The notes beneath the pieces are model-generated. The model was not told the origin of the DNA. It worked only from the letters and a program-made list of their open reading frames with translations, and did not search any database. From Gilvimarinus gilvus (GTDB lineage Bacteria > Pseudomonadota > Gammaproteobacteria > Pseudomonadales > Cellvibrionaceae), in contig NZ_JAULRU010000705.1 of the NCBI RefSeq assembly GCF_030518155.1, forward strand, positions 90,735 to 154,734: a DNA stretch of 64,000 nucleotides, read 5' to 3'. Below are positions 9,031-18,391 of the stretch, one piece after another; the first letter of the stretch is position 1; the number at the start of each line of letters is the position of its first letter. The position numbers and the translations under genes were made by a program.

Positions 9031-9978
9031 TTATTTCTCCTCCGCGGCGAGTACTTCCTGGCGTAATGTTTCCTCCGCCAGAGGAAAGCCCAGTTGTTTG
9101 CGGGCATCAAAGTAGGCTTGAGCCACAGCTCGGGCCAAGGTACGCACGCGCAAAATAAAGCGCTGACGCTCGGTAACGGAAATAGCGTGACGCGCATCGA
9201 GCAAGTTAAAGGCGTGTGAAGCCTTCATGACCATTTCGTAGGCGGGCAGGGGCAGTCCGGCTTCCACTAAACGCTGGCTTTCGCGCTCGCATACATCAAA
9301 GGTTTGGAACAGGAATTCGACATCGGCCTGTTCAAAGTTGTAGGTCGACATTTCCACCTCATTTTGGTGAAAGACATCGCCATAGGTGACTTTTTCGCCG
9401 GCCGGGCTAATGGTCCAGGTCAAATCAAAAATTGAGTCAACGCCCTGTAAGTACATGGCAATGCGTTCCAGACCGTAGGTAATTTCACCGGTAACCGGGT
9501 AGCATTCAATGCCGCCGACTTGCTGAAAGTAAGTAAATTGGGTGACTTCCATACCGTTTAGCCAAACTTCCCAGCCGAGCCCCCAGGCCCCAAGTGTGGG
9601 CGATTCCCAGTTGTCTTCAACGAAGCGAATGTCGTGAATGCTGGTATCAATGCCAAGCTCGCGCAGGGATTCTAAGTAGAGTTCCTGAATATTGTCCGGT
9701 GAAGGTTTCAACGCCACCTGAAACTGGTAATAGTGCTGCAGCCGGTTAGGGTTTTCGCCGTAACGGCCGTCGGTTGGGCGACGGCAGGGTTGCACATAAG
9801 CACTGTTCCAGGTTTCCGGGCCGATAGCACGCAGAAAGGTGGCGGGGTGGAATGTGCCTGCACCCACCTCCATATCGAGCGGTTGCAATACAACACAGCC
9901 CTGGCGAGCCCAGTATTCTTGCAGGGCGAGAATTAGCCCCTGAAAGGTGCTTACGTCGGCTTGGGGTCTTTCGGACAC
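9031..9978 (-). CDS. glyQ: Glycyl-tRNA synthetase alpha subunit
   Basis: Catalytic alpha subunit of tetrameric glycyl-tRNA synthetase, which forms glycyl-adenylate. A GTG start at 9976-9978 (Val-Ser-Glu-Arg-Pro) preceded by GGAG is preferred over upstream starts, because conserved sequence begins at [14 protein letters not shown] and the upstream extension looks non-coding. This gives 315 residues, near the family length of about 300-320. [26 protein letters not shown] and [18 protein letters not shown] are characteristic class II core segments. It is first gene of the leftward operon and diverges from the LpxL-type gene across about 195 bases. Confidence 0.96.
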   Translation of the reverse strand: MSERPQADVSTFQGLILALQEYWARQGCVVLQPLDMEVGAGTFHPATFLRAIGPETWNSAYVQPCRRPTDGRYGENPNRLQHYYQFQVALKPSPDNIQELYLESLRELGIDTSIHDIRFVEDNWESPTLGAWGLGWEVWLNGMEVTQFTYFQQVGGIECYPVTGEITYGLERIAMYLQGVDSIFDLTWTISPAGEKVTYGDVFHQNEVEMSTYNFEQADVEFLFQTFDVCERESQRLVEAGLPLPAYEMVMKASHAFNLLDARHAISVTERQRFILRVRTLARAVAQAYFDARKQLGFPLAEETLRQEVLAAEEK

Positions 9979-10173
9979 AAGATTTCTCCGGATTTTGGTG
10001 TTGCAGCCCCCGTGATTTCGAGGCTCTGCGGAATTCAAAGGGGCGAATTATAGCGTCACAGCGGGTGCATTGGTATGGCAGGAGCACAAACTGACTGCAA
10101 AGTGTGCCAGTGTTCTTTCCGCTGGCGGATAAATTCCGGTAAGCTTCACCTCTTTTTGAGGTTGAGGTGTATC

Positions 10174-11043
10174 TTGAAGCAGCGTTTCGTTCTCTGGTTA
10201 TTAAAAGGTGTGGGACGTCTACCTTTGGGGATGGCTCGGGCCCTGGGTGCTTGTGTGGGGTGGTTACTGTATAAAACCAACTCCAGAGCCGCCCGTGTCA
10301 CCAAAGTGAATTTGGCCCTTTGCTTTCCGGCTATGCCGCAACCGGAGCGAGATCAGTTAGCGCGCAAGAGTTTGATAGAAACGGGGCGTACCGGCGCTGA
10401 AATCCCCGTTCTTTGGCAGCGTAAAGAGTCCTGGTTGCGTCAACATGCGCTCGAGTATGAGGGCATCGAGTATATTCGGCGCTCGCGCGAGGCGGGCAAA
10501 GGCATCATTATGCTGACGCCCCACTTGGGTAATTGGGAGCTACTTCCCTGCATCCTCACCTTGCATGGCAAAATCACTGTGTTGTACCAGCCGCCCAAGG
10601 ACAATGCGCTGGAAGACTATATTGCGAGTGCGCGCCGGCGCAGCCAGGTTGCATTAGCGCCGACTAATCGCCGTGGCGTCGCAATGTTGATTAAGGCTTT
10701 AAAAGCTGGAGAAATGGTCGGAATTCTGCCCGATCAGGTGCCGGATTCAGGTAATGGCGGTGTTGAGGCGCTATTTTTCGGCGAGCCCGCAATGACAATG
10801 ACGCTGGTACACAATCTGATGCGTCGCACCGATTGTGAGGTGCTGATGTGCTATGCACTGCGAGTGGCGGGGGGATTTAAGGTTGTGGTTACACCGTGCG
10901 AAGGTGGTATTAATGAGCCTGACCTAATCGTCGGCGCTACGGCGCTAAACAAAACGGTACAGAGCAGTATTGAAAAAGCGCCCGCGCAATATCAGTGGGA
11001 GTACAAACGATTTAAAGGGCGCAAACAGGGCGAACCCTACTAA
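10174..11043 (+). CDS. LpxL/HtrB-family lysophospholipid or lipid A acyltransferase
   Basis: Inner-membrane acyltransferase of the lipid A late-acyltransferase family, likely adding a secondary acyl chain to lipid A precursor. The start is taken as TTG at 10174 because GAGG lies 6 bases before it and the hydrophobic segment with the usual GRLPLGMARALG sequence begins immediately after. Starts further upstream add a cysteine-rich unconserved stretch. The HLGNWE motif (HX4D/E) is the catalytic dyad, and LPDQVPDSGNGG and FFGEPAMT match the family core. Length is 289 residues, near the usual 290-310. It diverges from glyQ and is separated from the following three-gene cassette by only 17 bases. 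The exact acyl donor and acceptor site are unknown. Confidence 0.88.
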   Translation: MKQRFVLWLLKGVGRLPLGMARALGACVGWLLYKTNSRAARVTKVNLALCFPAMPQPERDQLARKSLIETGRTGAEIPVLWQRKESWLRQHALEYEGIEYIRRSREAGKGIIMLTPHLGNWELLPCILTLHGKITVLYQPPKDNALEDYIASARRRSQVALAPTNRRGVAMLIKALKAGEMVGILPDQVPDSGNGGVEALFFGEPAMTMTLVHNLMRRTDCEVLMCYALRVAGGFKVVVTPCEGGINEPDLIVGATALNKTVQSSIEKAPAQYQWEYKRFKGRKQGEPY

Positions 11044-11060
11044 ATTTAAGGTATAAAGGC

Positions 11061-11783
11061 ATGAATTTACCGAAGCGTGTTCTTACGCTTGGCTTAATAA
11101 CCGCCACTTTGACAGCGTGCAGTAACTCCCACTATCAATTGGTCGCAACTGAGGACCTATCGCAATTGCACGCCTGCGCAATCAGCGCTGACAACCAGCA
11201 CCAGCTACTGTTGCAGCAACAGCTGGAGCTCAAACAGGGTATGGCGGATTTGCTGACGGAGTTAGAACATTCGCGCTCAGAGGTTGCTGAGCTAAGTGCA
11301 ACACCTCAAGAGTGTATCAGCGTATCTGTTATGCCCGAGACACCGCAGCGGGGCACCGATGATGTGGATGAAGTCGCCAAGCAATTGGTGGGTGCTAACG
11401 AAACGGTACGTTTTGAGGAGTTCGGATTGGCGTTACCGGCCACGATCGATACCGGTGTTAGTTTGTCGGTCCTTTACGTGACAGATGTGCAGCTCTTTGA
11501 GCGCAATGGTGAAGACTGGGTTGGCTTTGCGATTGACAGCGCTACGAGCCTGGAGAAAAAACTGTTGCGCCAGGCGCTTGTTACAGGCCAGCGCGATAAG
11601 AAAAAACCCGTGGTTGAGTTGCGCTTTACGTTGGGCAACGTTACCCAGAGTGCCGAGTTTGCACTGACGCAAACAGCGATGCCGCGCAACCCGGTTCGAA
11701 TTGGCCGAATGGCCCTGCGCGATGTCATGGTGGTGGACGTGAGTCGCGACCATATTGCTTCCAACGTGGATGAGGCTCAATGA
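11061..11783 (+). CDS. Lipoprotein with RimB-like (ATP-dependent zinc protease family) retropepsin domain
   Basis: 240 residues. The N-terminus is a lipoprotein signal with LTAC (Cys 20). Residues 25-100 are polar with Gln/Leu-rich helix, possibly coiled coil. Residues 115-235 match the PF05618 family known as ATP-dependent zinc protease or RimB: the IDTG motif at 129-132 corresponds to the aspartyl Asp-Thr-Gly signature, and R-x-A-L-R-D-V-M near the C-terminus matches the family's GR-x-A-L block. In this family the fold resembles a single retropepsin domain. The gene is translationally coupled to the next one (overlap of 4 bases) and heads a conserved three-gene set with an inactive transglutaminase and an ATP-grasp ligase. 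A proteolytic role against a glutamate-ligated product is inference. Confidence 0.75.
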   Translation: MNLPKRVLTLGLITATLTACSNSHYQLVATEDLSQLHACAISADNQHQLLLQQQLELKQGMADLLTELEHSRSEVAELSATPQECISVSVMPETPQRGTDDVDEVAKQLVGANETVRFEEFGLALPATIDTGVSLSVLYVTDVQLFERNGEDWVGFAIDSATSLEKKLLRQALVTGQRDKKKPVVELRFTLGNVTQSAEFALTQTAMPRNPVRIGRMALRDVMVVDVSRDHIASNVDEAQ

Positions 11784-13303
11784 ATCGAGGCAAAATACCT
11801 TTTTACCTATTAGTTCTCTCGCTTATTGGTGCTGGATTGACGACGGCATGGTTGCGACATTCAACCACCGAAATTCCACTCGTTCCCGGCGAACAAAAAC
11901 CCGTGTGGTTGATTGAGGCCAGAGTTGATTTTTTTGCCGATGGCGGAGCCACCACCATAACGCTAGATTTGCCAGATGAGGCGCCGGCGTTTCGTTTGAT
12001 TCGCGAGCAGGCGGCAAGTCCCGGTTATGGGTTTGCCGTACTCGATGATCAAAAAAATCGTCGGGCCGAATGGACAAAGCGCGAAGCCTATGGCTTACAA
12101 ACACTATATTACAATGCGCAGTATCAACCAGTAGAAGCTGACACCGCCGAGTCCGCTAACCTGCCCAAAACTCAATCTGTGTACTGGAGCGAACCTCAGT
12201 CCACCGCAGCCCGCGAGTTATTGCGAGGCGCTCTCGCACGCTCAAGCACCCCGGCGAGCACCGCTCGCGAGTTAATTAAATTACTCAACCCCAATGCCGC
12301 AGATCAAAATGCGGAGCTGCTGCTGGCAAACGAGTCGAGCCGAGCCGAGTTGTTGGTTAAGTTGCTCAATCAGGCGGAGGTTCCCGCCCGCCAAGTCATG
12401 GCGCTTAAACTTGAAGATGCGCGCCGGCGCCAGGTACTGCAGCCTATGGTGGAGCTCTATGCCGATGGGCGCTGGTTGCTGATTGATTCTATGACCGGCG
12501 AGCAGGGCCTACCTGACAATTTGTTACTTTGGTCGCGAGGAGAAAATTCACAACTGGATGTTATCGGCGGTCAAAACTCGCGGCTAACCTTCTCTATGAT
12601 TCGTCAAACTGTACCGGCGATGGCGCTTTCGCAGGTACAGTTTACCGATAACCTGTTCAGTATGTTAGGCGTTTACAGCTTGCCTATTGAAGAACAAAGC
12701 ATGTTTAAAATGCTCTTTTTGTTGCCACTGGGGGCAATGGTGGTGGTATTTATGCGGGTTATGATCGGCCTAAAAACCGCAGGGACTTTTATGCCGATTT
12801 TGATCTCTTTGGCCTTTTTACAAACGTCACTGGTACCCGGGCTCATTAGTTTTGTACTCATTGTCGGACTGGGCTTATTGTTGCGCAGTTACCTGTCCTA
12901 TCTCAACCTGCTACTGGTGGCTCGTATAGCCACACTTATCGTGTTGGTCATTTTCTTGATATCCATATTAAGTTTGGTGGGTTACCAGCTTGGTTTCAAT
13001 ACGGGAATCACGATTACGTTCTTCCCAATGATTATTATTGCCTGGACCATCGAGCGGATGAGTATTCTCTGGGAAGAAGAGGGCGCGCATGAAGTGTTGA
13101 TTCAGGGCGGCGGCAGCCTGTTGGTTGCGGTGTTTGCCTTTTTGCTTATGAACATACAAGTGATCAGTCACCTGAGTTTTAATTTCCCCGAACTCAATCT
13201 CGTGATCTTGGCATTGATTTTAATGATGGGCCAGTACACCGGTTATAAGCTGTCTGAACTCCATCGTTTCCGCTCCATGAGTAATGCCAACGATGTTGAT
13301 TAG
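11780..13303 (+). CDS. Inactive transglutaminase-like protein fused to a multi-pass membrane domain
   Basis: 507 residues. A membrane segment (about 8-24) leads to a periplasmic region that contains a transglutaminase-like fold (about 150-250) and then six or seven membrane segments (about 310-490). The plan matches the PF14400/PF14402 pair. In the transglutaminase part the Asp of the triad is kept (LLIDSMTG), but the region where the catalytic Cys should lie reads NESSRAELLVKLL and the HaW position reads QPMVELY, so Cys and His are absent. This agrees with the family name. It overlaps the upstream gene by 4 bases and the downstream ATP-grasp gene by 20 bases, which shows one tight operon. 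A scaffold or substrate-presentation role is inferred. Confidence 0.85.
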   Translation: MNRGKIPFYLLVLSLIGAGLTTAWLRHSTTEIPLVPGEQKPVWLIEARVDFFADGGATTITLDLPDEAPAFRLIREQAASPGYGFAVLDDQKNRRAEWTKREAYGLQTLYYNAQYQPVEADTAESANLPKTQSVYWSEPQSTAARELLRGALARSSTPASTARELIKLLNPNAADQNAELLLANESSRAELLVKLLNQAEVPARQVMALKLEDARRRQVLQPMVELYADGRWLLIDSMTGEQGLPDNLLLWSRGENSQLDVIGGQNSRLTFSMIRQTVPAMALSQVQFTDNLFSMLGVYSLPIEEQSMFKMLFLLPLGAMVVVFMRVMIGLKTAGTFMPILISLAFLQTSLVPGLISFVLIVGLGLLLRSYLSYLNLLLVARIATLIVLVIFLISILSLVGYQLGFNTGITITFFPMIIIAWTIERMSILWEEEGAHEVLIQGGGSLLVAVFAFLLMNIQVISHLSFNFPELNLVILALILMMGQYTGYKLSELHRFRSMSNANDVD

Positions 13304-14243
13304 TCCTTTCAAACTACGCGATTTAGGCATGCTCGGGATGAATTGCCGCAATCGCGATTTTATAGGGCGTTACAATCGACGCGAATTGTATCCACTCGTT
13401 GATAACAAACTCGAAACCAAGCTACTGGCTCAAGATTATGACGTGGCCACACCGCAACTACGGTTTGTGGTGCGGGAGCAGCATGAAATAGTTCATATTG
13501 AGCAACAGCTCAGGGACCTCAAAGGTTTTGCCATCAAGCCGGCCAAAGGCTCAGGCGGCAAAGGGATCTGGGTAATCACCCATCGTCAGGACGCCAACTT
13601 TATAAAGTCATCCGGCGCGGAAATTACTCTGAACGATATTCGTCGGCATATGAGTAACACGTTAGCGGGCCTCTACTCATTGGGGGGCGTGAGCGATGAA
13701 GTCATCGTTGAGGATCTCATTGAAATAGACGACTGTTTTGAAGGCTATTCGTTTGAAGGTGTGCCAGATATTCGGATTGTGGTTTTTCGAGGCTTTCCGG
13801 TTATGGCTATGTTGCGTTTGGCCACCCACGCCTCAGACGGAAAGGCTAATCTGCACCAGGGGGCGGTGGGTGTTGGTTTAGATTTGGCAACCGGGCGATG
13901 TTTAAATGCGGTGCAGTACGGCATGCCAATATCTGAACATCCCGACACCAAACAACCGCTTAAAGAAATCAAAATTCCCGGTTGGCAAGGAATGCTGACA
14001 CTGGCGTCGCGCTGCTACGATATGACGGGGTTGGGTTACATAGGCGCCGATTTAGTATTGGATGCTAATCGTGGCCCTGAACTGCTTGAGTTAAATGCAA
14101 GGCCCGGTCTGGCGATTCAGGTGGCCAATGGATTTGGTTTGCTCCCGCGCTTGCGCCATGTCGAAAAATTAAGTGAGAAAAAGTTTGCAAACGCGGACGC
14201 ACGCGTAGCTTATGTAATGCAGAACTTTGCCAAGTTCGATTGA
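13284..14243 (+). CDS. ATP-grasp ligase, alpha-L-glutamate ligase-like (RimK-related)
   Basis: Member of the ATP-grasp superfamily that joins a carboxylate to an amine via an acyl-phosphate, here of the RimK-related glutamate ligase-like type. It has 319 residues. It carries the glycine-rich ATP-binding segment KPAKGSGGKGIWV, VEDLIE, the DIRIVVF strand and the metal-binding ELNARPGL near the C-terminus. The start overlaps the end of the preceding gene by 20 bases; a second ATG at 13293 is an alternative. It is cytoplasmic, while its operon partners are membrane-bound and lipid-anchored, so the product may be handed over or exported. The substrate is unknown. Confidence 0.85.
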   Translation: MPTMLISPFKLRDLGMLGMNCRNRDFIGRYNRRELYPLVDNKLETKLLAQDYDVATPQLRFVVREQHEIVHIEQQLRDLKGFAIKPAKGSGGKGIWVITHRQDANFIKSSGAEITLNDIRRHMSNTLAGLYSLGGVSDEVIVEDLIEIDDCFEGYSFEGVPDIRIVVFRGFPVMAMLRLATHASDGKANLHQGAVGVGLDLATGRCLNAVQYGMPISEHPDTKQPLKEIKIPGWQGMLTLASRCYDMTGLGYIGADLVLDANRGPELLELNARPGLAIQVANGFGLLPRLRHVEKLSEKKFANADARVAYVMQNFAKFD

Positions 14244-14264
14244 TTGCGAATTTTATGCAAAACC

Positions 14265-14989
14265 CTACCAGTATTTTTTATCTTGATGCATAAGATAGCC
14301 AGGCTCCTGACGTCTTGCGGGATCGCGATGCGTCCAGTGTACAACGCCACCTTTGTCGTTCCATTCATAAATGCCATAAAACTCAATCGTATCGCCGCGT
14401 CGCAGATTATTAATGCGAGGTGCTAGCAGGCTGTTGAAAAACCCCATGCATGCTCAGCGTAGCCTGAAGCGTGCAGGTGTTGTGTCTTGTCTCGACGGAC
14501 AGGGTGGTTCCCTTTGCTAGAGGCAAGGCGCAGCAGATGTGCGCTTCAGGCCACGCCCCCGGGGCTTTCAGGCTGGCCCGCACTCGTCGTTGCCCTTTTT
14601 CGATGGGTGGACACACACCTTCAAAAGGCCGCCTAGATTACGAGCCTGCCTGAAAGCCTGAGTACGCTTGGGGTTTTCCAACAGCCTGCCAGGTCAATAT
14701 TGTGAGCAATCAGTAGGGTTTGGCGTGTCGGTAGTTCGACGATGAATCGCTGGTGACGGTCCCCTTTATTATCATCGGCCAATATTCGCAACACCCGACC
14801 TCGACCAAAGGTTTGTACATTGTGTGCGCGCTCTTGCCAAAGCTTACCCAAATCGCTGGTTGCTAAATCTTGATCCGATAGTTGTTGCGATAAATGCTGC
14901 TCGTCATTTTGTTTATTGCAAGCACTTGCTGTTACAAAAAGGCAGAGTAACAGGCCGTGGATTGTTGCTATATCGAGTGAATATTTCAC
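14265..14989 (-). pseudogene. DUF3465-family gene split by a short mobile element
   Basis: Two pieces of one gene are visible on the minus strand. The 5' piece (14989 to 14687) encodes a signal-like N-terminus with a possible lipobox (TASAC), then GRGRVLRIL and DDNKGDRHQRFIVEL, ending at HNIDLA. The 3' piece (14420 to 14265) encodes PRINNLRRGDTIEFYG, then GVVHWTHRDP and a stop. Joined at the insertion point they give HNIDLA-PRINNL, the continuous core of DUF3465, total about 152 residues and normal length for the family. The inserted 263-bp element breaks the frame, so only a truncated protein with an unrelated tail can be made. It lies 11 bases after the VOC gene, apparently co-transcribed. 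The function of DUF3465 is unknown to me. Confidence 0.85.
14424..14686 (+). mobile_element. MITE-like non-autonomous element, complete copy
   Basis: About 263 bp with no convincing gene. The ends carry 20-bp inverted repeats with one mismatch (left 14426-14445, GCAGGCTGTTG...AACCCC; right 14670-14689). TGC flanks the element on both sides (14421-14423 and 14687-14689), consistent with a 3-bp target duplication whose removal restores the DUF3465 frame. Boundaries are uncertain by a few bases because the inverted repeat and the duplication overlap on the right. Inside are two further perfect inverted repeats: 14462-14471 with 14542-14551, and 14563-14573 with 14648-14658. A second copy begins at 63862 in the same orientation. 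Confidence 0.85.
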
Positions 14990-15000
14990 TGTGGGGGCAT

Positions 15001-15354
15001 TTAGGTATCAGACCAAACGGCAAATTCACTGCCGCCGGGTTCGCAAAAGTGAAAGCGGCGGCCCCCGGGAAACTCAAAGGTGGGTTGGACAATAGTTGCG
15101 CCGGCACCCACAACCAATTGTTCAGTCTCTTCCAAATCTGTACTGTAAAAAATAATTAGGCAAGCGCCCTGTTCGGTCCGTGAAACGGCCGAGCTTTTAA
15201 AAAAGCCGCCCTCGATAGTGGCGCTGGTAAAGGCGGTGTATTCGGAGCCATAGTCGGTAAAAATCCAGTTAAAGGCCGCCTGAAAGAATGCCTTGGTTGC
15301 ATCTAAGTCTTGGGAGGGAATTTCCAGGTACTGAATATTGTTATGGTAATCCAT
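15001..15354 (-). CDS. VOC (glyoxalase/bleomycin-resistance fold) family protein
   Basis: 117 residues forming one vicinal-oxygen-chelate unit: IQYLEIPSQDLDATKAFF opens the first beta-alpha-beta module, and GGRRFHFCEPGGSEFAVW closes the second. The protein is short and has no partner domain, so it probably dimerises. Such proteins include glyoxalase-like enzymes, fosfomycin/bleomycin-resistance proteins and many of unknown role. The Gly-rich DPxGN-type end motif is here EPGGSEFAVW, typical of the PhnB/lactoylglutathione-lyase-like uncharacterised group. It is upstream of, and 11 bases from, the broken DUF3465 gene. Substrate unknown. Confidence 0.85.
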   Translation of the reverse strand: MDYHNNIQYLEIPSQDLDATKAFFQAAFNWIFTDYGSEYTAFTSATIEGGFFKSSAVSRTEQGACLIIFYSTDLEETEQLVVGAGATIVQPTFEFPGGRRFHFCEPGGSEFAVWSDT

Positions 15355-15398
15355 ACAGATGTCCCTTGTATAAAGTCACTTACATAGTTCGTGTCTAC

Positions 15399-16844
15399 TT
15401 AGCGTCGCCAAAACACGGGGCTAAACAATACTAACAGCGTAAACACTTCTAGCCGGCCCAGCAGCATTGCAAAACACAGTACCCATTTTGCCGGACTGTT
15501 GATGTCCCCGTAATGAGACGCTACCTTGCCCATGCCGGGCCCCAAATTTGTGATGCAGGCGCCAATTGCTGAGAAGGCCGTTTGCAAATCGAGGCCAGTG
15601 GCGATGAGCACCAAAAACATGGCGGCAAAGGCCACTACATACATTGCGAAAAAACCCCAAACGGCTTCAATAACGCGATCGGGTACGGTGATTTTGCCAA
15701 TCTTGACCGAAATAACCGCGTTGGGGTGAATCAGTCGGTGAATTTCGCGGATGCCTTGTTTGTAAAGTAGCAGCACCCGCATTGCTTTCATGCCGCCGCC
15801 GGTGGAGCCGGCACAGCCGCCAACAAAGGCAAATATAAATAGCATATAGGGCAAAAAGCTGGGAAAGCTGGAGTAGTTGCTGGCAAAACCCGCGGTGGTC
15901 ATGGTGGAGACAAAGTTAAATGTCCCCAGATAGAAACTTTCTGAAGGTGTATATGATTTAGAACCGGCGAGATAGGCGACAGTAATCACAGTGCCAACCA
16001 CTATCCAATACAAAAAGAATTTGAGTTCAGCGTCGGCAAAGTAATGGCGTAGAGATTTTTCTCGCCAGACAAAAAAGTGCAGGGCGAAGTTGATTCCGGC
16101 AATCAGCATAAAGACCGTACACACCATCATAATGGCGGGAGACTGATAGTGCAGAATGCTGGCATCGTGGGTTGAAAAGCCGCCGTTGGCAATGGTGGAA
16201 AATGCGTGGCTGATGGCCTCAAACCAATTCATACCTGCAACGCGGTAGGCGACTGCGCAGGCAACAGTGAACACCAGGTACATAGTGAACAGTGCTTTCG
16301 CCGTTTCGGTAATGCGCGGTGTTAACTTGTTGTCTTTTACCGGGCCCGGTGCCTCAGCACGGTATAACTGCATGCCGCCGATGCCCAGCATTGGGAGGAT
16401 GGCCACGGCGATTACAATAATACCGATACCGCCAAACCACTGTAGCTGCTGACGGTAAAACAGGATCGAGGGCGGCAGCGTGTCGAGCCCGGTGATGACT
16501 GTCGCACCCGTGGTGGTCAGGCCCGAGATAGATTCAAATATGGCATCGGTAATAGATAAATCCAGACCGTTGGAAAAGAACAAGGGCACGGCGCCGAAGG
16601 AGCCCAGAACAAACCAAAACAACGCGGTGATCAAGAAGCCGTCGCGGGTACGCAGGTCGGCGCGACTTTTATAAACCGGTGCCCATATGGCGAGGCCACA
16701 GCCAAATGTGACGGCGAAGGCCATAAGAAAGGTCATGTAATTGTGGTCGTTAAACCAGAGACTGACGCTGATGGGAATAAGCAGCGTTAGGCTGAACATC
16801 ATCAGGAGTACGCCGAGCACGCGGGCGATTACCGCAAAATGCAT
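15399..16844 (-). CDS. trkH: Trk potassium uptake system transmembrane protein
   Basis: Potassium-conducting membrane subunit of the Trk system. It has 481 residues with about ten to twelve hydrophobic segments and the four repeated pore loops: SGLTTTGATVI, ANGGFSTHDASI, STMTTAGFASNY and GACITNLGPGM. These carry the selectivity-filter glycines. Length matches TrkH/TrkG (about 483). It is immediately downstream of trkA, the NAD-binding regulatory subunit, so both subunits sit in one leftward operon with rsmB and fmt. The C-terminus (SPVFWRR) is typical of the family. Confidence 0.96.
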   Translation of the reverse strand: MHFAVIARVLGVLLMMFSLTLLIPISVSLWFNDHNYMTFLMAFAVTFGCGLAIWAPVYKSRADLRTRDGFLITALFWFVLGSFGAVPLFFSNGLDLSITDAIFESISGLTTTGATVITGLDTLPPSILFYRQQLQWFGGIGIIVIAVAILPMLGIGGMQLYRAEAPGPVKDNKLTPRITETAKALFTMYLVFTVACAVAYRVAGMNWFEAISHAFSTIANGGFSTHDASILHYQSPAIMMVCTVFMLIAGINFALHFFVWREKSLRHYFADAELKFFLYWIVVGTVITVAYLAGSKSYTPSESFYLGTFNFVSTMTTAGFASNYSSFPSFLPYMLFIFAFVGGCAGSTGGGMKAMRVLLLYKQGIREIHRLIHPNAVISVKIGKITVPDRVIEAVWGFFAMYVVAFAAMFLVLIATGLDLQTAFSAIGACITNLGPGMGKVASHYGDINSPAKWVLCFAMLLGRLEVFTLLVLFSPVFWRR

Positions 16845-16912
16845 AGCGTCTCCGGAATGGTGCTCTCAACTGTGGGCATAGGTGTAATCATCAAAGTATC
16901 TTAGAAACCTGT

Positions 16913-18298
16913 TTAGAAAAAGGTAAACCCCACCTGAAACAGCTTTTCGATATCGCGGGTATGTTTTTTATTGAGCAAAAACACAATCACATGATCGCCG
17001 CTTTCTACCACGACATCGTCATGGGCAATAATCACTTCACTGCCTGAGCCGTTCTCGCGCACAATAGCGCCAATGTTGGCGCCTTGCGGTAAGTCGATAT
17101 CCTCCAGCGCCCGCCCCACCACTTTGGACGAGTTTTTATCGCCGTGTGCAATAAGTTCGATGGCTTCCGCTGCGCCGCGGCGCAGCGAGTAAACACTGAC
17201 CATATCGCCCCGGCGAACATGAGTGAGCAAGCTGCCGATGGTGGTTGTTTGCGGCGATATGGCGATATCGATGTCGCCACCTTGCACCAGGTCAACGTAG
17301 GCTGGGTTGTTGATCAGTGCCATGACCTTGCGAGCCCCCAATCGTTTGGCCAGCATTGAGGACATAATATTGGCTTCGTCGTCATTGGTGAGGGCTAAAA
17401 ATACATCGGTATCTTCGATGTTCTCGTCGGCCAGTAAGTCCTGATCAGAGGCGCTGCCCTGCAAGACAATGGCTCTTTCCAGGTGTTCTGACAAGTGCGC
17501 GGCGCGCTCCTTGTTGTGCTCGACGACGCGAACGCTATAGCGGTTCTCCAATTTGCGGGCCAGGCGCATACCGATGTTGCCACCACCGGCAATTATGATG
17601 CGTTTGTAGGCGGTTTCCATGCGTCGTAATTCGCTGATTACCGCGCGAATGTCATTTTTACCGGCGATAAAAAACACTTCGTCATCGGCTTCAATAACCG
17701 TGGCACCGGTTGGTAATATAGCTTTGCCGCGACGATAAATAGCGGCGACTCGCGTGTCCACCGAAGGCATGTGCTCGCGCAAAAAGCGAAGTTCTTGCCC
17801 CACCAGCGGCCCGCCGTGATAGGCCTTTACCGCTACCAGTTGCACCTTACCCTCAGCAAAATCGAGAACCTGCAAGGCCCCCGGTGTTTCAATGAGGCGG
17901 TGAATGTAATCAGACACTAATTGTTCCGGGCTGATCAACACATCGATTGGGATCGCATCGTTGGAAAATAGATTGTTGTTGGTGAGGTAAGCGGTTGCTC
18001 TTACCCGGGCAATTTTCGTCGGGGTGCGAAACAAGCTGTGTGCCACCTGACAGGCAATCATATTGATTTCATCGTTGTTGGTGACGGCCACCAGCATATC
18101 GGCATCCTCAACACCCGCTTGTATCAATATGTCAGGGTGTGAGCCCTCGCCATGAACCACGCCGATATCAAGCCGGTCGCGCAACTCACGCAGGCGCCCT
18201 TGATTGGTGTCAATGATGGTAATGTCGTTCGATTCGTCGGCGAGGTTTTCCGCAAGGCTGGCGCCTACTTGTCCTGCACCCAGAATAATGATTTTCAT
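16913..18298 (-). CDS. trkA: Trk potassium transporter NAD-binding regulatory subunit
   Basis: Peripheral cytoplasmic subunit that gates TrkH in response to nucleotides. It has 461 residues (E. coli TrkA 458) made of two RCK halves. Each half has a Rossmann motif: [17 protein letters not shown] at the N-terminus and [15 protein letters not shown] near residue 235. Each Rossmann part is followed by a TrkA-C type domain. It lies between rsmB (upstream, 93 bases) and trkH (downstream, 68 bases), the conserved order fmt-rsmB-trkA of Pseudomonas relatives, with trkH appended here. Confidence 0.97.
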   Translation of the reverse strand: MKIIILGAGQVGASLAENLADESNDITIIDTNQGRLRELRDRLDIGVVHGEGSHPDILIQAGVEDADMLVAVTNNDEINMIACQVAHSLFRTPTKIARVRATAYLTNNNLFSNDAIPIDVLISPEQLVSDYIHRLIETPGALQVLDFAEGKVQLVAVKAYHGGPLVGQELRFLREHMPSVDTRVAAIYRRGKAILPTGATVIEADDEVFFIAGKNDIRAVISELRRMETAYKRIIIAGGGNIGMRLARKLENRYSVRVVEHNKERAAHLSEHLERAIVLQGSASDQDLLADENIEDTDVFLALTNDDEANIMSSMLAKRLGARKVMALINNPAYVDLVQGGDIDIAISPQTTTIGSLLTHVRRGDMVSVYSLRRGAAEAIELIAHGDKNSSKVVGRALEDIDLPQGANIGAIVRENGSGSEVIIAHDDVVVESGDHVIVFLLNKKHTRDIEKLFQVGFTFF

Positions 18299-18391
18299 AA
18301 ACCTGCCAGGTTATCCCTTAACATTGGGGCTTCACTGATGTGTCAGTGCTGGTTTTGCTTGCTGCTCGCACAACTTTACCGCTTTTGGCGG

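Noticed and set aside
10039..10173. Longer glyQ and acyltransferase starts extending into the shared intergenic region
   Set aside because: The extensions overlap each other, are unconserved, and better ribosome sites lie at GTG 9978 and TTG 10174.
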